In this document: one piece after another, positions 24,701 through 38,600 of the stretch | How positions within the stretch are numbered: position 1 is the stretch's first letter | Layout: each line of letters begins with the position of its first letter | Source: Petrolisthes cinctipes | Lineage: Eukaryota; Arthropoda; Malacostraca; Decapoda; Porcellanidae | NCBI GenBank assembly: GCA_033782935.1 | Contig: JAWQEG010000292.1 | Span: 1,236,001 to 1,300,000 of the forward strand | Length of the DNA stretch: 64,000 nt | Direction of reading: 5' to 3' | The notes under the pieces: generated by a model | Databases searched by the model: none | Told to the model about the DNA's origin: nothing | The model's input: the letters and a program-made list of their open reading frames with translations, nothing else | Made by a program: the position numbers and the translations under genes

Positions 24701-27700
24701 ATGTATCTTCTGTACCCGTTTATATCTCAAATTCAGGCTCAAAACACCCGAAAATTCAATATTTTGGGGTCCCAGAAGCAATCTGTACAGTGCTAGAATA
24801 TTTTCAAAATATAGGCTAAAAACATGCTAAAAATCGATCTTTTAGGTGCCAAAAAGTCGATATCTCAAATTCAGTCCCAAAACACCCGAAAATTCGATAT
24901 TTAGGGGTCCCAGAAGCGATCTGTACATGCCTACTCCGTGTTAGAGTATTTTCAAAATACATGCTCAAAACATACTGAAAATCGATCTTTTAGGTGCACA
25001 AAAGTCGATATGTGCATGCATCTTCAGTACCCGTTTATATCTCAAATTCAGGCTGAAAACACCCGAAAATTCAATATTTTGGGGTCCCAGAAGCAATCTG
25101 TATATGCATTCTCAGTGTTAGAGTATTTTCAAAATACAGGCACAAAACATGCTGAAAATCGATATTTTAGATGCCCAAAGTCAATATGTGCATGTATCTT
25201 CTGTACCCGTTTATATCTCAAATTCAGGCTCAAAACACCCGAAAATTCAATATTTTGGGGTCCCAGAAGCAATCTGTACATGCCTACACAGTGCTAGAAT
25301 ATTTTCAAAATATAGGCTAAAAACATGCTAAAAATCGACATTTTAGGTGCTAAAAAATCGATATATCAAATTCAGTCCCAAAACACCCGAATATTCGATA
25401 TTTAGAGGTCCCAGAAGGTATCTGTACATGCCGACTCCGTGTTAGAGTATATTCAAAATACAGGCCAAAAACATACTGAAAATCGATCTTTTAGGTGCCC
25501 AAAAGTCGATATGTGCATGCATCTTCTGTACCCGTTTATATCTCAAATTCTGGCCCTAAACACCCGAAAATTCGATATTTTGGGGTCCCAGAAGCGATCT
25601 GTACATGCCTACTCCGTGTTAGAGTATTTTCAAAATTCAGGCCCAAAACATGCTGAAAATCGATATTTTAGATGCCCAAAGTCAATATGTGCATGTATCT
25701 TCTGTACCCGTTTATATCTCAAATTCTGGCTCAAAACACCCGAAAATTCAATATTTTGGGGTCCCAGAAGCAATCTGTACATGCCTACACAGTGCTTGAA
25801 TATTTTCAAAATATAGGCTAAAAACATGCTAAAAATCGACATTTTAGGTGCCAAAAAATCGATATCTCAAATTCAGTCCCAAAACACCCGAAAATTCGAT
25901 ATTTAGAGGTCCCAGAAGGTATCTGTACATGCTTACTCCGTGTTAGAGTATTTTCAAAATACAGGCCAAAAATCGATCTTTTAGGTGCACAAAACTCGAT
26001 ATCTCAAATTCAGTCCCAAAACACCCGAAAATTCGATATTTAGGGTTCCCAGAAGCGATATGTACATGCCTACTCCGTGTTAGAGTATTTTCAAAATTCA
26101 GGTTCAAAACATGCTGAAAATCGATATTTTTGGTGCCCAAAGTCAATATGTGCATGTATCTTCTGTACCCGTTTATATCTCAAATTCAGGCTAAAAACAC
26201 CCGAAAATTCAATATTTTGGGGTCCCAGAAGCAATCTGTACATGCCTACTCAGTGCTAGAATATTTTCAAAATATAGGCTAAAAACATGCTAAAAATCGA
26301 TCTTTTAGGTGCCAAAAAGTCGATATCTCAAATTCAGTCCCAAAACACCCGAAAATTCGATATTTAGGGGTCCCAGAAGCGATCTGTACATGCCTACTCC
26401 GTGTTAGAGTATTTTCAAAATACATGCTCAAAACATACTGAAAATCGATCTTTTAGGTGCACAAAAGTCGATATGTGCATGCATCTTCAGTACCCGTTTA
26501 TATCTCAAATTCAGGCTCAAAACACCCGAAAATTCAATATTTTGGGGTCCTAGAAGCAATCTGGACATGCCTACTCAGTGTTAGAGTATTTTCAAAATAC
26601 AGGCCCAAAACATTCTGAAAATCGATATTTTAGATGCCCAAAGTCAATATGTGCATGTATCTTCTGTACCCGTTTATATCTCAAATTCAGGCTCAAAACA
26701 CCCGAAAATTCAATATTTTGGGGTCCCAGAAGCAATCTGTACATGCCTACACAGTGCTAGAATATTTTCAAAATATAGGCTAAAAACATGCTAAAAATCG
26801 ACATTTTAGGTGCCAAAAAATCGATATCTCAAATTCAATCCCAAAACACCCGAAAATTCGATATTTAGAGGTCCCAGAATGTATCTGTACATGCCTACTC
26901 CGTGTTAGAGTTATTTTCAAAATACATGCTCAAAACATACTGAAAATCGATCTCTTAGATGCACAAACGTCGATATGTGCATGCATCTTCTGTACCCGTT
27001 TATATCTCAAATTCTGGCCCTAAACACCCGAAAATTCGATATTTAGGGGTCCCAGAAGCGATCTGTACATGCCTACTCCGTGTTAGAGTATTTTAAAAAT
27101 ACATGCTCAAAACATACTGAAAATCGATCTTTTAGGTGCACAAAAGTCGATATGTGCATGCATCTTCAGTACCCGTTTATATCTCAAATTCAGGCTCAAA
27201 ACACCCGAAAATTCAATATTTTGGGGTCCCAGAAGCAATCTGTACATGCCTACTCAGTGTTAGAGTATTTTCAAAATACAGGCCCAAAACATGCTGAAAA
27301 TTGATATTTTAGATGCCCAAAGTCAATATGTGCATGTATCTTCTGTACCCGTTTATATCTCAAATTCAGGCTCAAAACACCCGAAAATTCAATATTTTGG
27401 GGTCCCAGAAGCAATCTGTACATGCCTACACAGTGCTAGAATATTTTCAAAATATAGGCTAAAAACATGCTAAAAATCGACATTTTAGGTGCCAAAAAAT
27501 CGATATCTCAAATTCAGTCCCAAAACTCCGAAAATTCAATATTTAGAGGTCCCAGAAGGTATCTGTACATGCTTACTCCGTGTTAGAGCATTTTCAAAAT
27601 TCAGGCCAAAAACATACTGAAAATCGATCTTTTAGGTGCCCAAAAGTCGATATGTGCATGCATCTTCTGTACCCGTTTATATCTCAAAATCTGGCCCTAA

Positions 27701-29408
27701 ACACCCGAAAATTCGATATTTTGGGGTCCCAGAAGCGATCTGTACATGCCTACTCCGTGTTAGAGTATTTTCAAAATTCTGGCCCAAAACATGCTGAAAA
27801 TCGATATTTTTGGTGCCCAAAGTCAATATGTGCATGTATCTTCTGTACCCGTTTATATCTCCAATTCAGGCTCAAAACACCCGAAAATTCAATATTTTGG
27901 GGTCCCAGAAGCAATCTGTACATGCCTACACAGTGCTTGAATATTTTCAAAATATAGGGTAAAAACATGCTAAAAATCGACATTTTAGGTGCCAAAAAAT
28001 CGATATCTCAAATTCAGTCCCAAAACACCCGAAAATTCGATATTTAGAGGTCCCAGAAGGTATCTGTACATGCTTACTCCGTGTTAGAGTATTTTCAAAA
28101 TACAGGCCAAAAATCGATCTTTTAGGTGCACAAAACTCGATATCTCAAATTCAGTCCCAAAACACCCGAAAATTCGATATTTAGGGTTCCCAGAAGCGAT
28201 CTGTACATGGCTACTCCGTGTTAGAGTATTTTCAAAATTCAGGCCCAAAACATGCTGAAAATCGATATTTTTGGTGCCCAAAGTCAATATGTGCATGTAT
28301 CTACTGTACCCGTTTATATCTCAAATTCAGGCTAAAAACACCCGAAAATTCAATATTTTGGGGTCCCAGAAGCAATCTGTACATGCCTACTCAGTGCTAG
28401 AATATTTTCAAAATATAGGCTAAAAACATGCTAAAAATCGATCTTTTATGTGCCAAAAAGTCGATATCTCAAATTCAGTCCCAAAACACCCGAAAATTCG
28501 ATATTTAGGGGTCCCAGAAGCGATCTGTAAATGCCTACTCCGTGTTATAGTATTTTCAAAATACAGGCCAAAAATCGATCTTTTAGGTGCACAAAACTCG
28601 ATATCTCAAATTCAGTCCCAAAACACCCGAAAATTCGATATTTAGGGTTCCCAGAAGCGATCTGTACATGCCTACTCCGTGTTAGAGTATTTTCAAAATA
28701 CATGCTCAAAACATACTGAAAATCGATCTTTTAGGTGCACAAAAGTCGATATGTGCATGCATCTTCAGTACCCGTTTATATCTCAAATTCAGGCTCAAAA
28801 CACCCGAAAATTCAATATTTTGGGGTCCCAGAAGCAATCTGTACATGCCTACTCAGTGTTAGAGTATTTTCAAAATACAGGCCCAAAACATGCTGAAAAT
28901 CGATATTTTAGATGCCCAAAGTCAATATGTGCATGTATCTTCTGTACCCGTTTATATCTCAAATTCAGGCTCAAAACACCCGAAAATTCAATATTTTGGG
29001 GTCCCAGAAGCAATCTGTACATGCCTACTCAGTGTTAGAGTATTTTCAAAATACAGGCCCAAAACATGCTGAAAATCGATATTTTAAATGCCCAAAGTCA
29101 ATATGTGCATGTATCTTCTGTACCCGTTTATATCTCAAATTCAGGCTCAAAACACCCGAAAATTCAATATTTTGGGGTCCCAGAAGCAATCTGTACATGC
29201 CTACACAGTGCTAGAATATTTTCAAAATATAGGCTAAAAACATGCTAAAAATCGACATTTTAGGTGCCAAAAAATCGATATCTCAAATTCAGTCCCAAAA
29301 CACCCGAAAATTCGATATTTAGAGGTCCCAGAAGGTATTTGTACATGCCTACACCGTGTTAGAGTATTTTCAAAATACAGGCCAAAAACATACTGAAAAT
29401 CGATCTTT
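21773..29408 (+). repeat. Super-repeat block P, second copy
   Basis: It matches 2977-10612 at offset 18796. All major structural variants of the first copy are retained, including the 22-bp deletion (22454/22455), the tatatgcattctc variant (about 25101) and the B duplication near 28.9 kb. Private changes include agacgcgatc near 24600 and catgccgactcc near 25430. It adjoins a further tandem copy of its right 5.4 kb. Its left edge lacks one trimer that precedes the first copy, about 483 bp when measured from the aaaatttttaac marker. Confidence 0.85.
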
Positions 29409-32400
29409 TAGGTGCACAAAAGTCGATATGTGCATGCATCTTCTGTACCCGTTTATATCTCAAATTCAGGCTCAAAACACCCGAAAATTCAATATTTTGG
29501 TGTCCCAGAAGCAATCTGTACATGCCTACTCAGTGTTAGAGTATTTTCAAAATACAGGCCCAAAACATATTGAAAATCGATATTTTAGATGCCAAAAGTC
29601 AATATGTGCATGTATCTTCTGTACCCGTTTATATCTCAAATTCAGGCTCAAAACACCCGAAAATTCAATATTTTGGGGTCCCAGAAGCAATCTGTACATG
29701 CCTACACAGTGCTAGAATATTTTCAAAATATAGGCTAAAAACATGCTAAAAATCGACATTTTAGGTGCCAAAAAATCGATATCTCAAATTCAGTCCCAAA
29801 ACACCCGAAAATTCGATATTTAGAGGTCCCAGAAGGTATCTGTACATGCATACTCCGTGTTAGAGTATTTTCAAATTACAGGCCAAAAACATACTGAAAA
29901 TCGATCTTTTAGGTGCCCAAAAGTCGATATGTGCATGCATCTTCTGTACCCGTTTATATCTCAAATTCTGGCCCTAAACACCCGAAAATTCGATATTTTG
30001 GGGTCCCAGAAGCGATCTGTACATGCCTACTCCGTGTTAGAGTATTTTCAAAATTCAGACCCAAAACATGCTGAAAATCGATATTTTTGGTGCCCAAAGT
30101 CAATATGTGCATGTATCTTCTGTACCCGTTTATATCTCAAATTCAGGCTCAAAACACCCGAAAATTCAATATTTTGGGGTCCCAGAAGCAATCTGTACAG
30201 TGCTAGAATATTTTCAAAATATAGGCTAAAAACATGCTAAAAATCGATCTTTTAGGTGCCAAAAAGTCGATATCTCAAATTCAGTCCCAAAACACCCGAA
30301 AATTCGATATTTAGGGGTCCCAGAAGCGATCTGTACATGCCTACTCCGTGTTAGAGTATTTTCAAAATACATGCTCAAAACATACTGAAAATCGATCTTT
30401 TAGGTGCACAAAAGTCGATATGTGCATGCATCTTCAGTACCCGTTTATATCTCAAATTCAGGCTCAAAACACCCGAAAATTCAATATTTTGGGGTCCCAG
30501 AAGCAATCTGTATATGCATTCTCAGTGTTAGAGTATTTTCAAAATACAGGCACAAAACATGCTGAAAATCGATATTTTAGATGCCCAAAGTCAATATGTG
30601 CATGTATCTTCTGTACCCGTTTATATCTCAAATTCAGGCTCAAAACACCCGAAAATTCAATATTTTGGGGTCCCAGAAGCAATCTGTACATGCCTACACA
30701 GTGCTAGAATATTTTCAAAATATAGGCTAAAAACATGCTAAAAATCGACATTTTAGGTGCTAAAAAATCGATATATCAAATTCAGTCCCAAAACACCCGA
30801 ATATTCGATATTTAGAGGTCCCAGAAGGTATCTGTACATGCCTACTCCGTGTTAGAGTATATTCAAAATACAGGCCAAAAACATACTGAAAATCGATCTT
30901 TTAGGTGCCCCAAAGTCGATATGTGCATGCATCTTCTGTACCCGTTTATATCTCAAATTCTGGCCCTAAACACCCGAAAATTCGATATTTTGGGGTCCCA
31001 GAAGCGATCTGTACATGCCTACTCCGTGTTAGAGTATTTTCAAAATTCAGGCCCAAAACATGCTGAAAATCGATATTTTAGATGCCCAAAGTCAATATGT
31101 GCATGTATCTTCTGTACCCGTTTATATCTCAAATTCTGGCTCAAAACACCCGAAAATTCAATATTTTGGGGTCCCAGAAGCAATCTGTACATGCCTACAC
31201 AGTGCTTGAATATTTTCAAAATATAGGCTAAAAACATGCTAAGAATCGACATTTTAGGTGCCAAAAAATCGATATCTCAAATTCAGTCCCAAAACACCCG
31301 AAAATTCGATATTTAGAGGTCCCAGAAGGTATCTGTACATGCTTACTCCGTGTTAGAGTATTTTCAAAATACAGGCCAAAAATCGATCTTTTAGGTGCAC
31401 AAAACTCGATATCTCAAATTCAGTCCCAAAACACCCGAAAATTCGATATTTAGGGTTCCCAGAAGCGATATGTACATGCCTACTCCGTGTTAGAGTATTT
31501 TCAAAATTCAGGTTCAAAACATGCTGAAAATCGATATTTTTGGTGCCCAAAGTCAATATGTGCATGTATCTTCTGTACCCGTTTATATCTCAAATTCAGG
31601 CTAAAAACACCCGAAAATTCAATATTTTGGGGTCCCAGAAGCAATCTGTACATGCCTACTCAGTGCTAGAATATTTTCAAAATATAGGCTAAAAACATGC
31701 TAAAAATCGATCTTTTAGGTGCCAAAAAGTCGATATCTCAAATTCAGTCCCAAAACACCCGAAAATTCGATATTTAGGGGTCCCAGAAGCGATCTGTACA
31801 TGCCTACTCCGTGTTAGAGTATTTTCAAAATACATGCTCAAAACATACTGAAAATCGATCTTTTAGGTGCACAAAAGTCGATATGTGCATGCATCTTCAG
31901 TACCCGTTTATATCTCAAATTCAGGCTCAAAACACCCGAAAATTCAATATTTTGGGGTCCTAGAAGCAATCTGGACATGCCTACTCAGTGTTAGAGTATT
32001 TTCAAAATACAGGCCCAAAACATTCTGAAAATCGATATTTTAGATGCCCAAAGTCAATATGTGCATGTATCTTCTGTACCCGTTTATATCTCAAATTCAG
32101 GCTCAAAACACCCGAAAATTCAATATTTTGGGGTCCCAGAAGCAATCTGTACATGCCTACACAGTGCTAGAATATTTTCAAAATATAGGCTAAAAACATG
32201 CTAAAAATCGACATTTTAGGTGCCAAAAAATCGATATCTCAAATTCAATCCCAAAACACCCGAAAATTCGATATTTAGAGGTCCCAGAATGTATCTGTAC
32301 ACGCCTACTCCGTGTTAGAGTTATTTTCAAAATACATGCTCAAAACATACTGAAAATCGATCTCTTAGATGCACAAACGTCGATATGTGCATGCATCTTC

Positions 32401-34838
32401 TGTACCCGTTTATATCTCAAATTCTGGCCCTAAACACCCGAAAATTCGATATTTAGGGGTCCCAGAAGCGATCTGTACATGCCTACTCCGTGTTAGAGTA
32501 TTTTAAAAATACATGCTCAAAACATACTGAAAATCGATCTTTTAGGTGCACAAAAGTCGATATGTGCATGCATCTTCAGTACCCGTTTATATCTCAAATT
32601 CAGGCTCAAAACACCCGAAAATTCAATATTTTGGGGTCCCAGAAGCAATCTGTACATGCCTACTCAGTGTTAGAGTATTTTCAAAATACAGGCCCAAAAC
32701 ATGCTGAAAATTGATATTTTAGATGCCCAAAGTCAATATGTGCATGTATCTTCTGTACCCGTTTATATCTCAAATTCAGGCTCAAAACACCCGAAAATTC
32801 AATATTTTGGGGTCCCAGAAGCAATCTGTACATGCCTACACAGTGCTAGAATATTTTCAAAATATAGGCTAAAAACATGCTAAAAATCGACATTTTAGGT
32901 GCCAAAAAATCGATATCTCAAATTCAGTCCCAAAACTCCGAAAATTCAATATTTAGAGGTCCCAGAAGGTATCTGTACATGCTTACTCCGTGTTAGAGCA
33001 TTTTCAAAATTCAGGCCAAAAACATACTGAAAATCGATCTTTTAGGTGCCCAAAAGTCGATATGTGCATGCATCTTCTGTACCCGTTTACATCTCAAAAT
33101 CTGGCCCTAAACACCCGAAAATTCGATATTTTGGGGTCCCAGAAGCGATCTGTACATGCCTACTCCGTGTTAGAGTATTTTCAAAATTCTGGCCCAAAAC
33201 ATGCTGAAAATCGATATTTTTGTTGCCCAAAGTCAATATGTGCATGTATCTTCTGTACCCGTTTATATCTCCAATTCAGGCTCAAAACACCCGAAAATTC
33301 AATATTTTGGGGTCCCAGAAGCAATCTGTACATGCCTACACAGTGCTTGAATATTTTCCAAATATAGGGTAAAAACATGCTAAAAATCGACATTTTAGGT
33401 GCCAAAAAATCGATATCTCAAATTCAGTCCCAAAACACCCGAAAATTCGATATTTAGAGGTCCCAGAAGGTATCTGTACATGCTTACTCCGTGTTAGAGT
33501 ATTTTCAAAATACAGGCCAAAAATCGATCTTTTAGGTGCACAAAACTCGATATCTCAAATTCAGTCCCAAAACACCCGAAAATTCGATATTTAGGGTTCC
33601 CAGAAGCGATCTGTACATGGCTACTCCGTGTTAGAGTATTTTCAAAATTCAGGCCCAAAACATGCTGAAAATCGATATTTTTGGTGCCCAAACTCAATAT
33701 GTGCATGTATCTACTGTACCCGTTTATATCTCAAATTCAGGCTAAAAACACCCGAAAATTCAATATTTTGGGGTCCCAGAAGCAATCTGTACATGCCTAC
33801 TCAGTGCTAGAATATTTTCAAAATATAGGCTAAAAACATGCTAAAAATCGATCTTTTATGTGCCAAAAAGTCGATATCTCAAATTCAGTCCCAAAACACC
33901 CGAAAATTCGATATTTAGGGGTCCCAGAAGCGATCTGTAAATGCCTACTCCGTGTTAGAGTATTTTCAAAATACAGGCCAAAAATCGATCTTTTAGGTGC
34001 ACAAAACTCGATATCTCAAATTCAGTCCCAAAACACCCGAAAATTCGATATTTAGGGTTCCCAGAAGCGATCTGTACATGCCTACTCCGTGTTAGAGTAT
34101 TTTCAAAATACATGCTCAAAACATACTGAAAATCGATCTTTTAGGTGCACAAAAGTCGATATGTGCATGCATCTTCAGTACCCGTTTATATCTCAAATTC
34201 AGGCTCAAAACACCCGAAAATTCAATATTTTGGGGTCCCAGAAGCAATCTGTACATGCCTACTCAGTGTTAGAGTATTTTCAAAATACAGGCCCAAAACA
34301 TGCTGAAAATCGATATTTTAGATGCCCAAAGTCAATATGTGCATGTATCTTCTGTACCCGTTTATATCTCAAATTCAGGCTCAAAACACCCGAAAATTCA
34401 ATATTTTGGGGTCCCAGAAGCAATTTGTACATGCCTACTCAGTGTTAGAGTATTTTCAAAATACAGGCCCAAAACATGCTGAAAATCGATATTTTAAATG
34501 CCCAAAGTCAATATGTGCATGTATCTTCTGTACCCGTTTATATCTCAAATTCAGGCTCAAAACACCCGAAAATTCAATATTTTGGGGTCCCAGAAGCAAT
34601 CTGTACATGCCTACACAGTGCTAGAATATTTTCAAAATATAGGCTAAAAACATGCTAAAAATCGACATTTTAGGTGCCAAAAAATCGATATCTCAAATTC
34701 AGTCCCAAAACACCCGAAAATTCGATATTTAGAGGTCCCAGAAGGTATCTGTACATGCTTACTCCGTGTTAGAGTATTTTCAAAATACAGGCCAAAAACA
34801 TACTGAAAATCGATCTTTTAGGTGCACAAAAGTCGATA
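29409..34838 (+). repeat. Block P, third (partial) copy: 5410-bp tandem duplication
   Basis: From about 29409 the sequence repeats 23999 onward at a constant offset of 5410 bp, continuing to about 34838. It is therefore a direct tandem duplication of the right part of block P. It shares with the second copy changes absent from the first, such as ctggacatgcc (26563 and 31973, against ctgtacatgcc near 7769). The two are sister copies. The left breakpoint lies within the A monomer at about 29356-29425, where both parents are alike, so it cannot be fixed to the base. Confidence 0.85.
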
Positions 34839-35621
34839 TCTCAAATTCAGTCCCAAAACACCCGAAAATTCGATATTCAGGGGTCCCAGAAGCGATCTGT
34901 ACATGCCTACTCCGTGTTAGAGTATTTTCAAAATACATGCTCAAAACATACTGAAAATTGATCTTTTAGGTGTACAAAAGTCGATATGTGCATGCATCTT
35001 CAGTACCCGTTTATATCTCAAATTGAAGCTCAAAACACCCGAAAATTCGATATTTTGGGGTCCCAGAAGCAATCTGTACATGCCTACTCAGTGTTAGAGT
35101 ATTTTCAAAATACAGGCCCAAAACATGCTAAAAATTGATATTTTAGATGCCCAAAGTCAATATTCTTCTGTACCCGTTTATATCGCAAATTCAGGCTCAA
35201 AACACCCGAAAATTCAATATTTTGGGGTCCCAGAAGCAATCTGTACATGCCTACTCAGTGTTAGAATATTTTCAAAATATAGGCTAAAAATATGCTAAAA
35301 ATCGATCTTTTAGGTGCCAAAAAGTCGATATCTTATATTAGTCGATATATTAGATTCCCAAAGTCAATATGTGCATGTATCTTCTGTACCCGTTTATATC
35401 TCAAATTCAGGCTCAAAGCACCCGAAAATTCAATATTTTGGGGTCCCAGAAGCAATCTGTACATGCCTACACAGTGCTAGAATATTTTCAAAATATAGGC
35501 TAAAAACATGCTAAAAATCGACATTTTAGGTGCCAAAAAATCGATATCTCAAATTCAGTCCCAAAACACCCGAAAATTCGATATTTAGAGGTCCCAGAAG
35601 GTATCTGTACATGCTTACTCC
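34839..35621 (+). repeat. Mosaic seam between P and the second Q
   Basis: This 0.8-kb stretch fits neither P nor Q. Its first part carries gtgtacaaaag, attgaagctc and caatattcttctg, which are otherwise found together only near 58.66-58.86 and 61.29-61.49 kb. Its second part, from about 35343, matches 50101-50379 at offset 14758, including cgatatattagat-like and ctcaaagcacccg variants. Between them, at about 35331-35350, a C monomer breaks off at gtcgatatc and runs through ttatattagt into the middle of a B second half, skipping more than one monomer. It reads as stitched from distal repeat segments. Confidence 0.78.
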
Positions 35622-38600
35622 GTGTTAGAGTATTTTCAAAATACAGGCCAAAAACATACTGAAAATCGATCTTTTAGGTGCCCAAAAGTCGATATGTGCA
35701 TGCATCTTCTGTACCCGTTTATATCTCAAATTCTGGCCCTAAACACCCGAAAATTCGATATTTTAGGGTCCCAGAAGCAATCTGTACATGCCTACTCAGT
35801 GTTAGAGTATTTTCAAAATACAGGCCCAAAACATGCTGAAAATCGATATTTTAGATGCCCAAAGTCAATATGTGCATGTATCTTTTGTACCCGTTTATAT
35901 CTCAAATTCAGGCTCAAAACACCCGAAAATTCAATATTTTGGGGTCCCAGAAGCAATCTGTACATGCCTACACAGTGCTAGAATATTTTCAAAATATAGG
36001 GTAAAAACATGCTAAAAATCGACATTTTAGGTGCCAAAAAATCGATATCTCAAATTCAGTCCCAAAACACCCGAAAATTCGATATTTAGAGGTCCCAGAA
36101 GGTATCTGTACATGCTTACTCCGTGTTAGAGTATTTTCAAAATACAGGCCAAAAATCGATCTTTTAGGTGCACAAAAGTCGATATCTCAAATTCAGTCCC
36201 AAAACACCCGAAAATTCGATATTTAGGGTTCCCAGAAGCGATCTGTACATGGCTACTCCGTGTTAGAGTATTTTCAAAATTCAGGCCCAAAACATGCTGA
36301 AAATCGATATTTTTGGTGCCCAAACTCAATATGTGCATGTATCTACTGTACCCGTTTATATCTCAAATTCAGGCTAAAAACACCCGAAAATTCAATATTT
36401 TGGGGTCCCAGAAGCAATCTGTACATGCCTACTCAGTGCTAGAATATTTTCAAAATATAGGCTAAAAACATGCTAAAAATCGATCTTTTATGTGCCAAAA
36501 AGTCGATATCTCAAATTCAGTCCCAAAACACCCGAAAATTCGATATTTAGGGGTCCCAGAAGCGATCTGTACATGCCTACTCCGTGTTAGAGTATTTTCA
36601 AAATACAGGCCAAAAATCGATCTTTTAGGTGCACAAAACTCGATATCTCAAATTCAGTCCCAAAACACCCGAAAATTCGATATTTAGGGTTCCCAGAAGC
36701 GATCTGTACATGCCTACTCCGTGTTAGAGTATTTTCAAAATACATGCTCAAAACATACTGAAAATCGATCTTTTAGGTGCACAAAAGTCGATATGTGCAT
36801 GCATCTTCAGTACCCGTTTATATCTCAAATTCAGGCTCAAAACACCCGAAAATTCAATATTTTGGGGTCCCAGAAGCAATCTGTACATGCCTACTCAGTG
36901 TTAGAGTATTTTCAAAATACACGCCCAAAACATGCTGAAAATCGATATTTTAGATGCCCAAAGTCAATATGTGCATGTATCTTCTGTACCCGTTTATATC
37001 TCAAATTCAGGCTCAAAACACCCGAAAATTCAATATTTTGGGGTCCCAGAAGCAATCTGTACATGCCTACTCAGTGTTAGAGTATTTTCAAAATACAGGC
37101 CCAAAACATGCTGAAAATCGATATTTTAAATGCCCAAAGTCAATATGTGCATGTATCTTCTGTACCCGTTTATATCTCAAATTCAGGCTCAAAACACCCG
37201 AAAATTCAATATTTTGGGGTCCCAGAAGCAATCTGTACATGCCTACACAGTGCTAGAATATTTTCAAAATATAGGCTAAAAACATGCTAAAAATCGACAT
37301 TTTAGGTGCCAAAAAATCGATATCTTAAATTCAGTCCCAAAACACCCGAAAATTCGATATTTAGAGGTCCCAGAAGGTATTTGTACATGCCTACACCGTG
37401 TTAGAGTATTTTCAAAATACAGGCCAAAAACATACTGAAAATCGATCTTTTAGGTGCCCAAAAGTCGATATGTGCATGCATCTTCTGTACCCGTTTATAT
37501 CTCAAATTCTGGCCCTAAACACCCGAAAATTCGATATTTTAGGGTCCCAGAAGCAATCTGTACATGCCTACTCAGTGTTAGAGTATTTTCAAAATACAGG
37601 CCCAAAACATGCTGAAAATCGATATTTTAGATGCCCAAAGTCAATATGTGCATGTATCTTCTGTACCCGTTTATATCTCAAATTCAGGCTCAAAATACCC
37701 GAAAATTCAATATTTTGGGGTCCCAGAAGCAATCTGTACATGCCTACACAGTGCTAGAATATTTTCAAAATATAGGCTAAAAACATGCTAAAAATCGACA
37801 TTTTAGGTGCCAAAAAATCGATATCTCAAATTCAGTCCCAAAACACCCGAAAATTCGATATTTAGAGGTCCCAGAAGGTATCTGTACTCCGTGTTAGAGT
37901 ATTTTCAAAATACAGGCCAAAAACATACTGAAAATCGATCTTTTAGGTGCCCAAAAGTCGATATGTGCATGCATCTTCAGTATCCGTTTATATCTCAAAT
38001 TCAGGCTCAAAACACCCGAAAATTCAATATTTTGGGGTCCCAGAAGCAATCTGTACATGCCTACTCAGTGTTAGAGTATTTTTAAAATACAGGCCCAAAA
38101 CATGCTGAAAATCGATATTTTAGATGCCCAAAGTCAATATGTGCATGTATCTTCTGTACCCGTTTATATCTCAAATTCAGGCTCAAAACACCCGAAAATT
38201 CAATATTTTGGGGTCCCAGAAGCAATCTGTACATGCCTACGCAGTGCTAGAATATTTTCAAAATATAGGCTAAAAACATGCTAAAAATCGACATTTTAGG
38301 TGCTAAAAAATCGATATATCAAATTCAGTCCCAAAACACCCGAAAATTCGATATTTAGAGGTCCCAGAAGGTATCTGTACATGCCTACTCCGTGTTAGAG
38401 TATATTCAAAATACAGGCCAAAAACATACTGAAAATCGATCTTTTAGGTGCCCAAAAGTCGATATGTGCATGCATCTTCTGTACCCGTTTATATATCAAA
38501 TTCTGGCCCTAAACACCCGAAAATTCGATATTTTGGGGTCCCAGAAGCGATCTGTACATGCCTACTCCGTGTTAGAGTATTTTCAAAATTCAGGCCCAAA

